Source: Oxytricha trifallax
Taxonomy: Eukaryota > Ciliophora > Spirotrichea > Sporadotrichida > Oxytrichidae
Assembly: GCA_000711775.1 (NCBI GenBank)
Contig: ARYC01000447.1
Location: 1-64,000, forward strand
DNA length: 64,000 bases
Direction of reading: 5' to 3'
A model generated the notes under the pieces. The model ran no database searches. It saw only the letters and a program-made list of their open reading frames with translations, and had not been told where the DNA came from. Of this stretch, positions 22,201 through 34,706 are shown piece by piece (the first letter of the stretch is position 1; every line of letters starts with the position of its first letter). A program made the translations under genes and the position numbers.

Positions 22201-25200
22201 TATCTTTACATGAAACACTCTATATTTAACTTTTTGATAATTCTAAGAGTTATCCAGGGGGTTTGTACTATGTCCAATACCGTAGGTATTATGTTGGCTT
22301 GTATAACGTGTAATTTTTGTAGTATAAGCTGTATTTACTTAAATTTATCTGATTATAATTCAAATATAAACAAGTGTACATAAGATTAAGAGGGGAGTAA
22401 AGTCAACATTTCCCATACCAATAATGGTTCTTACAAATAGTGTAGACCCCGATCACACTTTGCTCCTGAGTACTGACTACCAACATTAAATTGCAGGAGT
22501 TCCCTTTACTGTTCAAATTCAAGCCAGAGATTAATTTAATAACATCGTTACTACTTCTGATGTAAATATAAAGTAAGTCACAATCTAGTGTTATCCATAA
22601 TCAATCCTATAATAAATTTTACATTGAAGACGATTTAAGTGAATAAAAATTAGTAAATTAAGAATAAATAAAGGTTATTTTTTCTGTTAATTATGCTTTG
22701 TAACCTTCAGCCCAGTTTAATAAGCAAATCATTGTTGGTCTCAGTGATAACTTAATTCGTTAATTACCCAATTTGCTGATTGATAAAGTCTTCTTACAAG
22801 TCACTTTTGTTTTTACTATCGGCGCGATTGTCATATTAATTAATAACAGCATTCATACTTTCAACAAGCTGCTGCTTCTCCTCTTCAACCATCTTATTTA
22901 CATCATCAATGCTGTAGTCAATCACATCCTAAGCGGGTTAAGCATCTGCTTTATCATTATCTACTTTAACATATGGTTCATCGTCACCAGAACAGACCAA
23001 GTCCTCAATGACATACTCTGGAAGTACCAGATTATACTTGCTGACATTAGCTTCACTAATCAGAACCATTGCTGTGCGAGAGGGTATATACAGCTGTATG
23101 TAATTTGGTCTGTCATTCCAGGGTTCCTTATGTGCTCTGAACTTCATAGTGTGTGCTTTTAGCAGTCTATCGTGACCACCGTACTGATGTTCATCAGTGT
23201 CCAGGAGTAATAGATGATTGCCTTCCCATTAAGTGCCGATTCTGTAATCTTCAAAGCTCTATAAAAAAATGAGATTAAAATGGTTTAGAGATGTTCTTAC
23301 CTTGCATGGATGGAAATTGAAAACAAATAGCAAATCACCTTTCTCAAAGGCGATAATCTTATCATCTTCATGCTTTAAACTCACAAACTATTAAGAATGA
23401 GGTTTCAAAATAAATTAATATTATTAAGCAAATTTTTTATTTATAATAGTAAGGACTAATCTTCCATTTGATCTACTCATCTAGATTATTCATCTGCCTG
23501 TCAAACTCATATTAACGATTCATTTAAAAATGAGTTAAAATGATTAAATAATTCATAATCAATCCTCTAATTAATGATAATTTCATGATGAAAATATTTT
23601 TCTACATCTAAAGATCTTATCTTAATGCTAATTCTTATCCTATTAATTCTTTGTGTTAAAACCCTATATTTCTATAGAGCTCATCTAACGAACATGAATG
23701 TGACCTTGCCTTAAATAGGGACCTAATCCATAGGATACGTGGGCAATGGTGTCTACAACATAACAGCAGTCCTCTATATCATTGGATGGTACGAATACTC
23801 CATAAAAGTCATGGATTTCAACTCTTAATATGGAGATATTAAGGACACTCCCGCTTTCCTATATCTCAATTCAACTTATCCCAGTGCAAGCAACAGTAGA
23901 GCAAGTGGCAGTGGAGTCAGTAAGGCCATTATTGGCAGGAAAGAGCAAGTTTACTTGCAGGTTAATGATATTTTTGGCAATATGTACTCTAGTGATAAAT
24001 ATGCCAGTCAGCTAATCTTCAATTTATACGTTGAAGTTGATGGAGGCAAAATTGTTCCAGTAAATCTCACTTCATCAAATAATCAGAGTAAGTTTACCTT
24101 CCCAACTAATCACTCATTATTAATAGCTGGGTTCTTCTTGTTCATTTATTGCTAAATATTTAAGAAAAGGTCTTGTTAAATGTTGCATTAGAAGTTTAAA
24201 ATATTATTTTTGCTTATTTTTCAATATCAGCTGTTGGGAAATTACAATTCAGTGAAAGCCTACGTTAAAGTTTGGACATCCTTAAATGATGGCTCTACAT
24301 TTTCCTACGAAAACATTTTCGGATCTCCTTTTACAGTGACTTTGGGAGTCCTCGACTTGGAACTTTATGAAAGTTATGAAGATCTATCTCTTGGAGGTTT
24401 TGGTGTGACTGCACTAAGTTATATAGATTCCATATCACCAAGCACAAATATTCTGGCTGGTCAAAATTTTCAACTTAAAATCGAACCTAGGAACGAATAC
24501 GATCAAAATTTCGCATATTTCGAACAGAGCAACAACTATTTCTTGGTCTCATTCAGTCCCTTGGTTGACTATACATATAGTGATATCTCGTAGGGGTATA
24601 TGTGTGACTGTAGAGAAGAATCACAGAGATACTGCAAATATTTCTCTCATAGTAAGGATTAATGCGAGAAACTACTAGCGTGTTAGTGGCTGCATCTAGA
24701 TAGCATTTCTTCCTCAACTTACAAGTCTAACTTTGGTTCTTGTGTTCGATGCTCTAGAGGATGCAGTAATACTACTGATAATTATTTAACGAGCTTGGAT
24801 ATCCCGATCTAAAAGTAGAAATATTTCGAAAAGAGGGCTTTTGAATACAATATAGTATCTACTAGTGATAATACTCACTACTTTTTCGATCAGACTTTGA
24901 TATTGGCTTCTTCAACTTATTTAGTATCAATCATTGCTTTTAGAATTGGTCAACTTAGAATGGTTATATATTGCTTTTTTAAATAGCTAATTGAAAATTG
25001 GTTACATATTTTCAAGAGTCTATTGAATTACTTTTCCCATTTATATTTATTTTTATTGTCATAATATGAAAACCCAGATTTCACAGGATATATAGCAGAC
25101 TAAAGAGCTCCTTCAATGAATCTTACTTTTAACAAATAATTAAACCCCTATTTCGAAACTAAAGCAAATATGTATTCAGTTACACTATAGGGTAAAATCA

Positions 25201-28132
25201 GATATGACTTCAATAACTTGCTTAATTTTACTGTCCATAGTATAACTCAATAATTAAGTTTATTCTTACTTTACATTAACATTTTTTAGTTTTTTATAAA
25301 GATAACTACAAATAATCTTCAAAATTTTTTATCAAAATTATCAAAATATTATTTTATAGTAGTTTACAATTATTTGTGCAATAATAAGCATGTTGTGATG
25401 TATATAGACAGAAAACTAGTGCTTAATAAATCCAGTAGTGTGAAGAACCCAGTAGCAGGTTTCCTCATAAAAGAAATGATTTAGTATTAGCTGCTTGATT
25501 TTGAGGTGTTCATCTCAGATGATGACAAGGAGCCCGAGTTCAATTTAATATTGCATTAATTTTAATATAAAGTTAGAATATGAAATCTAAAAGCATTTCG
25601 ATTTTGTAAGTTATTTTTAATTGTTTGTGCTTAATTATAGTGAATACCAAGGCAGGTTTCTTTAAGATATACTAGGAAAGTGGAAACATAAAGTAATAAA
25701 TCTTCAAACCTAAGAACTTCTTCCTGCTTGAACAAATAAAAAACTCAGGCACTTAAACCATCACAATCAAAGCGAGTAAGTATATCCTAATTTGTGATTA
25801 ATTTTCTTACCTTATTTTGTAAAATAGATACTGCAGATATAACTAAAAGCATAGCCTATGAAAAAGATCAACTTGTTGAAGTCTTAAAATACGAAAAAGT
25901 TTTTAGAGCAGGCTAGTCATTCAATTTTGATGTCAGAGTTTATGATTAAGTAAGTATTAGCTTGATTCTTATCATAATTTTAATTATAGTACCTGAATTT
26001 ACGAGGATCAGGCTATACTGATACTGTCTCAGTAAAGATCTACCTTAATCGTACACTAAATTAATTGCATATTAAATAATACCAAAACAACCTATTTATA
26101 GAGGGGTGGGGTTTATTGTATAAAAACTCAATAAATTTAATCAATAAATACACTGATAACTACAATTAATACATTAACTATGAATCCATCGACTGGATAT
26201 TACAATCATCAATACATACCCACTTCAGCACCAGCCCATTACACAATTGAATTCTACCTTAACACCAATAAAATGACTTAATTCTTTGAGTTTAGCATTA
26301 TCAACTCAGTGCTAGATGCAACCTTCACAAAAGTTTGTAATTATATTATTTTTTATTAAGATAAATGAATTGAAGTGTTAAGTGAATATATAATATAAAT
26401 AAGTAAAATAAAGTTGAATATTAGGGGTACATGGCTTACAAAGAAAACGATTGCGTATTTGTTAATAGACCGATATACTTGGTGTTTGATATGAAGGATA
26501 AATATAATAATCTGATTCCTTATCATGATAAAAGCGCCTATATGTATTATGAACAAAATCAACTATATTTTTGTTAAAAAATTGTACTAGTTTCTAATTG
26601 ATTTCATATTTATACTGTAAATTATAATTTTGTTATAGCAACTGATTGACCCATCTTTACCTCAATATATAAATCCAACTCTTTCCCCAGACAGCAGCTT
26701 GACTTTCTTTATTGAACAATCATTATTTAATTAATAAAATTATTTTTTCACAGATTTTTCTTTCTTTTAAAAAAAAATTTTGACAATAAAATATTGGAAA
26801 AAAATTAACTTTTTTAATTTATATTTTTTGAATGCTACTAATATTTAGGGTTACCTTACCAAATTATCTGCCCAATGAAACCAAACGCAGTGGCTCTTGC
26901 ACAAACATTTACTCTAAAAGATTACCAAAGTGTGAATTTTGCTGGGTTCCCACTCTCAAACATAAACATACTTCCCTTTAAGCAAGAAAAGTTCAGGAGT
27001 GACAGTTCAAACACAATGACCAAATTATCTTCAAGTATTAGCAGCGGCGTTTAACAAATTTTATTGAGTTTTACTACGAGGGATATTTATGGAAACTTGA
27101 TATAGGATGAAGTGATATGCAGTCATTATAATCATAAGAGATACCTGCTGTGGTTTTAATTTGCTTATTATAGGTATTAGGATGCTTCTAAGGAATTATT
27201 AGAGCTTATACCCTCAAATCTTATATAAATTTTAAAGGTAGTGCTTTCTTGACAATTTCATATCCTGTTTATTTATTATTAAAATCTGATTGATTCAATC
27301 TTTACAAAGACTCAGACAGAGTCTTTCGATCCGTCAACCAGCATAAAATCCTTCATTCTTCAATCAATTCTCTCAAACCCCAATTCTTAAACTACTCTCA
27401 CAACCCCTGAATAAATTTACTTAAATTACACTCTCTTAGATGGCCTTGAATTTCAAGACGGTCTCCTAGCAAAATACTACTCAAACAACAATTTCTTAGG
27501 AGATTTACCATTACTAACCAGTATAATAAGTGAAAGTTTTATAGATGGAGGAGACGTCACTACAAATTGGTATCGCATGCATAAAGAGTTCAAGGAATTC
27601 TCAGTTAAAATCACTTCTTTAATTTGGGTTTAATATGATGAACTTTATACTTTTGTGACTGGGTTTATAATTAGAAAAATCCTATTAAAATTATCATACT
27701 CTACCTAATTCTAATTATTATTTCCTTGATAACTTTATCTTTTATTATACGAGCAATTTCTAATTGTATGTTAATGATAAATTAGTGATAGATTTCACTT
27801 AGACTAGTGGAAGCATAAAACTACAAGCAAATCAATATGCAAAAATCAAGATTTTGTACTATAAATAAGGAAATACAGGCAGTTCAAGCGTGCCTTAGTT
27901 GCTCCTTAATTGGCAAAGTATTGCTTATTTAGACCCAAATTTTATATAACTCTCTATATATTTTACTAAAAGTAATTTTATTGAAAATATATTATCATTT
28001 TTTAACTTAGGCAATAGTTCACTGAGCTTTAGAAGTATAAATGGTAAAGAAATAGGAGGGGGGGCTATTGGTGTTGATATTGATGATTAATTAGAGAGTG
28101 TTTTAGTCAGAGATATTTTCAGAATAAAATGA
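16283..28132 (+). CDS. giant secreted/surface protein: LNR, EGF, filamin-like and PA14-like domains
   Basis: The N-terminus is a signal peptide ([17 protein letters not shown]). It is followed by a Lin-12/Notch repeat near 16961-17060 ([21 protein letters not shown]), a Cys-rich segment (17190-17320), tandem EGF-like modules 19300-19800 ([26 protein letters not shown]), a Calx-beta/PA14-like stretch to about 21200, repeated filamin-type immunoglobulin modules ([52 protein letters not shown]), and a C-terminal PA14-like domain ([31 protein letters not shown]). It ends at TGA 28130-28132. Many introns and IESs interrupt it and not all joins were resolved. One intron (22573-23677) contains the minus-strand 3' block of branching enzyme; another gap holds a fold-back element. 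No clear transmembrane anchor was seen. Probably several thousand residues; an adhesion or matrix role is inference. Confidence 0.75.
17489..18700. mobile_element. fold-back (long inverted repeat) element with G-rich ends and 6-bp target duplication
   Basis: Ends are TGTTCTGACC and its complement GGTCAGAACA, flanked on both sides by ATCATA (17483-17488, 18701-18706). Arms of roughly 380 bp (about 17700-18085 and 18120-18490) are almost perfect reverse complements around a short centre, including TACGCGTCCGTCGAA and CATGTCCCCACAGG. Outside these, the left end is C-rich and the right end is G-rich (runs of 4-7 G in blocks like GCGTTGGGGGGAGG). No ORF. It lies between coding segments of the giant LNR/EGF gene, within DNA eliminated or spliced from it. 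Non-autonomous transposon is the likely class. Confidence 0.8.
22707..23510 (-). CDS. GBE1: glycogen branching enzyme, 3' (C-terminal) block of a scrambled gene
   Basis: The minus strand reads [13 protein letters not shown], then [20 protein letters not shown] and FVFNFHP, an intron near 23248-23289, [20 protein letters not shown], and a charged tail ending at the TGA at 22709-22707. This is the C-terminal all-beta region of 1,4-alpha-glucan branching enzyme. The block begins at pointer TGTCAAACTCAT (23499-23510), which recurs at 31694-31705 where the middle block ends; the join reads [12 protein letters not shown] small IES with pointer CTTA (minus strand, about 23390-23455) lies inside. The whole block sits antisense within an intron of the giant LNR/EGF gene (22573-23677). 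Confidence 0.9.
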
Positions 28133-28376
28133 AAACAAAAGCGAAGAAAAATATTTAAAATTATATATTGTAGATAGTTTTCTGATTTAATTTACTTTAT
28201 TTATGGTTTAACATACATTATTTCTAATAGAGGATAATTAAAAGTTAATACTATGTATTGTATGAATCAATTAATACTATTTATCAAAATTTAATATATA
28301 GAGTTAGTTTAATAGTAATTGCGATCATTAAATTTAAAATTAACTCTACACTATCCTCCTGCCACCAAATCAAACT

Positions 28377-31300
28377 ATGAGTTCAACTCAAGATTCAGAA
28401 GAAGACTCTCAAAATATTGAGGAAATCTTAGAACAGAGAAAGTCTAAGGTATTAATAAGATAATCTCCACTTAAATAGAGTATAAACACAGGATAAACAT
28501 TTTAAAATAATTAGGATTTAAAACCATTGCTAAAACCAAGTTAAATTAGTAATTCTACCATTCAGCTTTCCACTTTATCACCTTCTGAGAGAGCAATTGT
28601 CAACGATTCTTACGCATCATATTTTTCAAATATTGACTAAGAGTTAGTTCCACATGATCATCCAAATGGCATAACTCACTAGTAACTGCAATAAGAGATT
28701 TAATTTTAACAGCAAAGATAAGAAGAGTCTTTGAAAAGATTAGAGGTATTAGACTAGAAGCAAGTTTTCTGCAAAAAAATGGGTGGGATTGCAGCCACTA
28801 TTTGGGATCCAGAGAAGAAAATTTATGTTACAAACCCCCTCTTGAAAGAGTTTGAATCACAGTATAAAAGTATGCCCAAGGGTATGCGGGGTAAGAACGA
28901 TTAAGCATTTTTGGAAGATCTTGCTGAGAAAGTTAAAGAAGACTTTTAGAGGTGATAAGAAGAAGAGCTTATCGAGATTTAGAAATGTTTCAGTGAAATC
29001 GTAATGCTTGAACATAAAGATTGTGATGATAAGCTTAAATGCGATATTTGCTTGGATAATCAAAGCCAAGAAGATAACTAGCTTGTGGTTTGTGAGATAT
29101 GTTTAGCTGCTACTCATTAAAAATGTTATGGATTAGATTTAAAGGATAGGGTGCCTGAGAATGTTTGGCTTTGCATAAGATGCAAATATCTTAAATAAGA
29201 GTACAAAGATGTTCTAGCTTCCAGTAACAAAAGAAAATTAAGCGAAATTAGCAGACCATTTTGCTTATTTTGTAATGATTTACAAGGAATTATAGTTCAA
29301 CTGCAGGGAGGACCACTCTCAGATCATTGGGTTCATATAGTTTGTGTTAATTGGAGCAATTAATGTTCTTTCATTTTGAACTATAACAGAGAACTTGTAT
29401 ATTAACTAGATAAATTGCCCAATCCTAAATCCTTAAATGAAGCTGAAAATGTTCCATGTACAATTTGTGAAGATTCTTCAGGGTATCTGATAAAATGCGA
29501 TTATGGAGATTGCTAAGAGTAATTTCATGTGAGATGTGCTATTATTAAAGACTATATCAGGCCAAGACTTTAAATGAATGACTAGTACAGCAAAGTGATG
29601 TTTGGTATGGCTTACATTTTCTGTGAGGAACATATTGATCCCGGCAAGGGTTTTGTTTGAGACAAGTTAGATCGAGAATTGAGAGTTTAAAGAGTTTTGA
29701 AAGTATCCCCTAAATTCAAGGAGAAAGAAGCACTTCAATAAAAGGAATATACTTTGAATTAATTTCAAGATAAAATATAGCCTATTAATAAAGATGGTTA
29801 AAAAAGTTAAGATAAATAACAAGAAGAAACTTTTGAGTTTTAGACAGATGATATAGTAACTTAAAAGGTCTTAGTTTAAAAAGAAAAGGTAAAGCTAGAT
29901 TTAAGCACAAAGTCTAAAGAAAAAAGTAAAAATAATGAATCTCGGTCTAAGAAGAAATAAAAATGTAAAGAATAACTTTCTCCACTTCAAGAGAAAGTAT
30001 AAGATAAACGCACTTAAAATAAGCGCAAAACTCGATCTTGTGTTAAACTTTAAGCAGAGTCATCAGAAAGTGAACTTTAGTAATTACCGCAAGATGAAGC
30101 AAGTAGTGAAGAGGAGGACTTTAAGAAAAAGAAAAAACTTCCTTAAAAAAATAAAAGGACAAAAAAAGAGTAATAAAAAGCTAAGAGTTCAAAAGACTCA
30201 TCCAAAAGTACTTCAAAGACTTCATCAGCCAGTAAATTAGATAAACTCATTTCAGATAAGTTCCAAATAGACAAAAAGAAGCAAATTAAAAAAGCCATTA
30301 AGAAGTCTGATGAACGTGACAAATTCTTATCAAAAGGCTACAGTCCCTTAAAGACCTTACCTAAACCTCAAACATCCGTCTCTAATTTAGCAAAGTCAGC
30401 TCTTGCAATAAACAATACTTCAACTAATTATTCAAGCGGTTCAAATTTGACACCTTTGAAGCAACCATCGCCGCCCAAATAAATCTCAGGAATCAAAATG
30501 CACTTGTTAGTTGAACAAATCTTACAGTAGTAGCTCTTATTGAAGCAATAGTAAGAACTTTAACAGTAACAGTTAAGATAGGAGCAAATTTAAACCTAAC
30601 AAGATATTTAAAACTAATCTCAACTTTCAATGATACCAGATTTGTTTAACTATCAAACTTAACCCTATGACATGAATCTGGAGATTAAGAAAATTCTAAA
30701 TGAATCTACTAGTAAGAACAAAAATGATCTGTTAATAAATGAAGAAGATATAACTTCTCAATCATAACCATCGAATAATGCCCCATCTCTGAATTAAACT
30801 CCCAAATAATCTCAATTTCCTTAGTAGTTAAGTAATTACAATAAAAACACTCCATAAAGGCATTATTGCAGTAAATAATTTAATTATAAGAATTAATTAA
30901 CAAAAAAGGTAATTGCTAATCCTTTAATTTTATACTGAGAATTATTCTAAATATCAAATTTTAAGCAGACAACTCCTCTTTCATAACTTAAAATAACAAG
31001 ATAGTACATAGTAGAATTATTTTAGTTTATTAGTAATTTTTCTTGAATATTTAGAGAAATATCATTCAAATAATTCATAAAAAATTTAAGACAATTATCT
31101 AAATCTCTATAATTCCTGCAATATCAAGCAGATCGAATAAAGCTTGTACAAGTAAATAGTGACCTGGCAAAAATGCTTAAACTACCTAAAGTTATTGTAA
31201 AAGTTGAAGATTTAATAGTAAGTTTCAAGGAATATATCTTATAGAAGGGAATCCTTCGAATATTGTTAATGTAAATAATTACATATTCATTATTATAGTC

Positions 31301-31557
31301 AAGTTTATTATAAATTTAATCTCATAATACAAAGCTTCTAGGATGGAGAAAATGAAGAAAGTTAAGAAAGCGATGAAGAAAATTAAATGCCAAAAAATCA
31401 GCAGAAATTCTTTATTGATCTTACTCATGATGATGAAATGCGAAATTTAATTGGGAGAGAAATCATCAAAGGAGTGATTGAGGATGATGGAGATTTAGAA
31501 GTGCATATATGGAAAAATTTAGAGAAATTAGTAAATATTCTAAAAATAGGCTTGTGA
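28377..31557 (+). CDS. PHD / extended-PHD zinc-finger chromatin protein
   Basis: The start MSSTQDSEEDSQNIEE leads to a Gln/Ser-rich N-terminus. Then comes a PHD finger (CDICLDNQSQ, VVCEICLAATHQKCYG, WLCIRCKY), a Zn knuckle and a second PHD-like unit (FCLFCNDLQG, DHWVHIVCVNW; CTICEDSSGYLIKC, QFHVRCAI, FCEEH). This resembles the PHD-knuckle-ePHD cassette of BRPF/JADE/AF10-type histone readers. A long Lys/Ser and Gln-rich tail follows. After about 30930 the gene continues through introns or IESs to DGENEESQESDEEN and ends LVNILKIGL at TGA 31555-31557. In-frame TGAs at 28953-28955 and near 29660 could lie in short introns (for example 28952-28993, 42 nt) or be true nonsense. The gene lies wholly between two blocks of branching enzyme. 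Confidence 0.75.
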
Positions 31558-31693
31558 ATTTGGAGACAATAAAAAACCTAGTATATGATAAAATAATCCT
31601 GGAATAACTTTCTGAATAATGTAAATAGTTTAATTAATTTTCATTAAAACCAATAAAACTATATAATGCCAAATAAAATATTCAAATCTTATT

Positions 31694-33296
31694 TGTCAAA
31701 CTCATTTAGATATTAAAATTTAAGTTCTTTGTTATCTCTTAACTCCCATTGTCTCCTAAAGTAAAAAAAAATAAAGTTAGAGAAGGCAAAAAAAGGTTTT
31801 CATATTCATACCTGCAATAATGATAGCTGAAATTGTTGCCTTCTCTTGGAAAATCGATCCACTCTGGGTGGCCAAATTCATTCCCCATAAAGTTAAGGTA
31901 ACCTTCTCCCGAGAGACTTAATGTCAAAAGTCTTATCATTTTGTGTAAGGCCATGCCACGATCCACTCTAAAGGACGTTTGTGAATCTACTTCCATACCA
32001 TATATATCTTAGTCAAACAACCACATTTACAAATTAATTTAAATGTTAATAGAGATGTTATAATAGATATTACAAAGATTGCAATGGTCTTATCTCCAAC
32101 GATAGCTTAATCATGAGACTCAGCATAACCTATGCACTTCTCGAAACTTCTGCGATTAGTCATGGCATGTGCCAAGTGTCCCATATTCCAATCCTCATCT
32201 TTGGTTTCCTTCAGTAACTTAATCCATAAATCTGGAATGTACATATTCAATCTGAAATCAAAACCAATACCACCGTCTTGCACAGTTCTACAAAGTGTAG
32301 GCATGCCACTTACATCCTCAGCAATCATAATGGCTTCAGGGTTTATCTCATGCACTAATTAATTCGAGAGCATTAATTGCACTACTCCATCTAAGTCCAC
32401 CTATAGACCGAAGTATTCTCTGTAATCCCCTGAAAAGCCGAAGCCGATGCCGTGATGGTGATATAACATACTTGTGACTGCGTCCATTCTGAAACCATCG
32501 AATCTGTATTCATCCATGAACCAAGCGAGATTTGAGAGCAGGAATCTGTTCACTTCGTATTTAGAGTAGTCAAAGGTCATACTATCCCATTAGGAGTGAT
32601 ATTTAATAATAAAAATTATCTTTTAAGCTAACTTAAATTTTATTAAACTAAATAAAATCAGTTTATAAATTTCAGTTTAGCTTGAAAATAAATTTTGTTA
32701 ATTTTACATAATATTTATTAGATATTTATAATAACTAATTCATAATAGGATACTAAATATACAGATTTTATAATTTGAAGTAAAAATAATTCTTTCAATC
32801 TTTTATGCATATTAGCGGATCTAATTCAAAATATCTCCTCAATTTATTAAATATATCAAATAATATCCCTTGACTCCTGCATGAGAATAGCAGTGATCAG
32901 TCCCATCAAATTGATTAATTCCATCATTAGTATTAGTACTAGCATGTGAGTGGACACAGTCCATAATAACCATAATGCCTAGACTATGCGCAGTATCTAT
33001 CATGAGTTTTAAGTCATCTGGAGTTCCAGATCTAGAAGAAATTCCAAAGAAGTTTGTTACATGATACCCAAAAGATCCGTAATATGAATGCTCCTAAATA
33101 GCCATTAACTATATAACGTTGTAGCCAGCACGCTTTATTCTTGGAAGAATGTTTTCAGCGAATTCTCTATAGGATGACACTTTTTCTTCGCTTGAACTCT
33201 GAAATAAATTGAAATAAAGATGTTAATATGTTTTACCATTCCAACATGTGCTTCGTAAATTCTCACGCTTTATGGTCTTCTTGGTCTCTCATGCTT
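31694..33296 (-). CDS. GBE1: glycogen branching enzyme, middle (catalytic) block
   Basis: The minus strand from 33296 reads [19 protein letters not shown], then [95 protein letters not shown] and [14 protein letters not shown]. These are the conserved regions of the GH13 branching-enzyme barrel: the Asp of [10 protein letters not shown] as nucleophile, the Glu of IAEDVSG, and the Asp of AESHDQ. An IES with pointer ATAT (about 32596-32880) joins GVKGY to HSQWDSM. An intron at the 3' part joins HYCR to RQWEL. The 5' end carries TCTCTCATGCTT (33285-33296), the inverted copy of the pointer at 35540-35551; the 3' end carries the 12-bp pointer shared with 23499-23510. Confidence 0.92.
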
Positions 33297-33443
33297 TAAG
33301 AAAATACCATAATGCACAATCAGATTAAAGAATCATAGGGAAATTAATGATTAATTTTAAACTAAAAGTAATCAAAATAATCATTAATCGTATCTCTAAT
33401 GGACAATACCGACTAATAATATCAAGGTCAAAACTCAAACTTC

Positions 33444-33723
33444 ATGAAAAGTTTCACTGATTTTTATGTCTAATCTCCAAATAGCGGCTATTTAGTGTTA
33501 ATACTTGTTTTGGCTTTCAGTTTTATGCTATTTTTCAAGAGTAAGTTAAGCGAAAATTAGCGAATTTTATATATGATTACATTAAAGTTTTCTAGTTCTA
33601 GAAGCCATAAATTTATTCCATTTTAATATAGATGTCTACTAGACAATCATTAAAAGCGAAGTTATAAATCAAGAAGCATTTAATAGAGAAGGGGAGAGAT
33701 TAAGATCAAACAAAATTGATTGA
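33444..33723 (+). CDS. small single-pass membrane protein, unknown
   Basis: Two exons: MKSFTDFYVQSPNSGY with the hydrophobic segment LVLILVLAFSFMLFF, then a 91-nt GT-AG intron (33541-33631), then VYQTIIKSEVINQEAFNREG and a TGA at 33721-33723. The total is 62 aa. One transmembrane helix near residues 17-31 is followed by a charged C-terminus. It is too short to assign a family. It lies between the branching-enzyme middle block and the fimbrin 3' block. The intron and the clean stop support it being real. Confidence 0.65.
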
Positions 33724-33899
33724 TGCAATATGGAATAAATTTCCCCAAAAAAGTCTGCAGAAACTATTTCTCACTCCTTAATAACACTTTAGATTGTATC
33801 ATTACATATAAACAAAGATTTTGATTTTTAATTTAATGAATAAATATAATTAGACCTAACTTTAAATCTAAATCTCACTTTCAATACATCCCTTCGTTC

Positions 33900-34439
33900 T
33901 CATTCTTCTGGCTTGGTTCTCTTCTCTTAGAACAGCTCGAACAAGCTGCAGATCAAGACTAAGATCATTTTATAGTTGACATTTGTGATATCTTCCCACA
34001 CGCAGAAAATAACTGCACCTAGCTTTCTGGCGATTGAGAGAATGTACTTGGCATTGTTCTCTTTCTCCTCGTCAGTCTCTCCCTTCATTACGATTTCCCA
34101 GTCGATGGCTCTTGGCTCGATTGCAGAGCAGAGTTTCAAAAGGTATTGACCGTCAGCTATTGACTTATCTTTGTTTAATAGATTTTATAAGCTAAATCAA
34201 TTCCTGATAATTGTCAAATAGTACGAAAAAGCCAAAATATAAACAAAATCCTTGAAGTTCTTAACTTGAATTTCACTGGCCATTTAGTTAGCCCACTTAA
34301 TGAGATCTTCCTCACTTTGAGAGCCAATAATTTGCAAATAGTGAAGTCTCACAAGTTGCCATACAATTGCGATGATTTGCTTTCTGTTTCCTTCCAATAA
34401 ATCGTTACCGCTTATACCTGGGACCTTAATTCCTAGTTT
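33900..34439 (-). CDS. fimbrin (plastin), 3' block: end of CH3 and CH4 domain
   Basis: The minus strand reads KLGIKVPGISGNDLLEGNRK, IIAIVWQLVRLHYLQ, DLIKWANQM, ADGQYLLKLCSAIEPRAIDW, NAKYILSIARKLGAVIFCVW and a short tail to the TGA at 33902-33900: the C-terminal calponin-homology unit of fimbrin, an actin-bundling protein. An IES of about 110 bp near 34150-34260 (pointer GAT) joins VKNFKD to KSIADG. The block starts at TAATTCCTAGTTT (34427-34439), repeated at 54189-54201 where the 5' block ends; the join reads ACKKLGIKVPGI. Confidence 0.9.
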
Positions 34440-34706
34440 ATTTAACATTATAAAACTACAATACATCGTTTAAAAAACTATTTTCATTATAATAAAGGTA
34501 ATGCAATTAAAAGTGGTATCATAAAAAATTAAGTAAATTTAATGAATCAAATTTGATTAAAGTCAATGATTAACTTATATATTTGAGGGAAAATTCTCAT
34601 TAAGATATTGCCTTGTTATTATACTATAGTATAATATATCTATTGATTAAATCAGCATAAGATAAAATCCTAGAGAATCACTATCGCAAAACAGTCACAA
34701 TTAAAA

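Noticed and set aside
22773..23162. Plus-strand hydrophobic ORF of 129 codons
   Set aside because: It is the antisense shadow of the branching-enzyme 3' block, whose protein is clearly recognisable on the minus strand.
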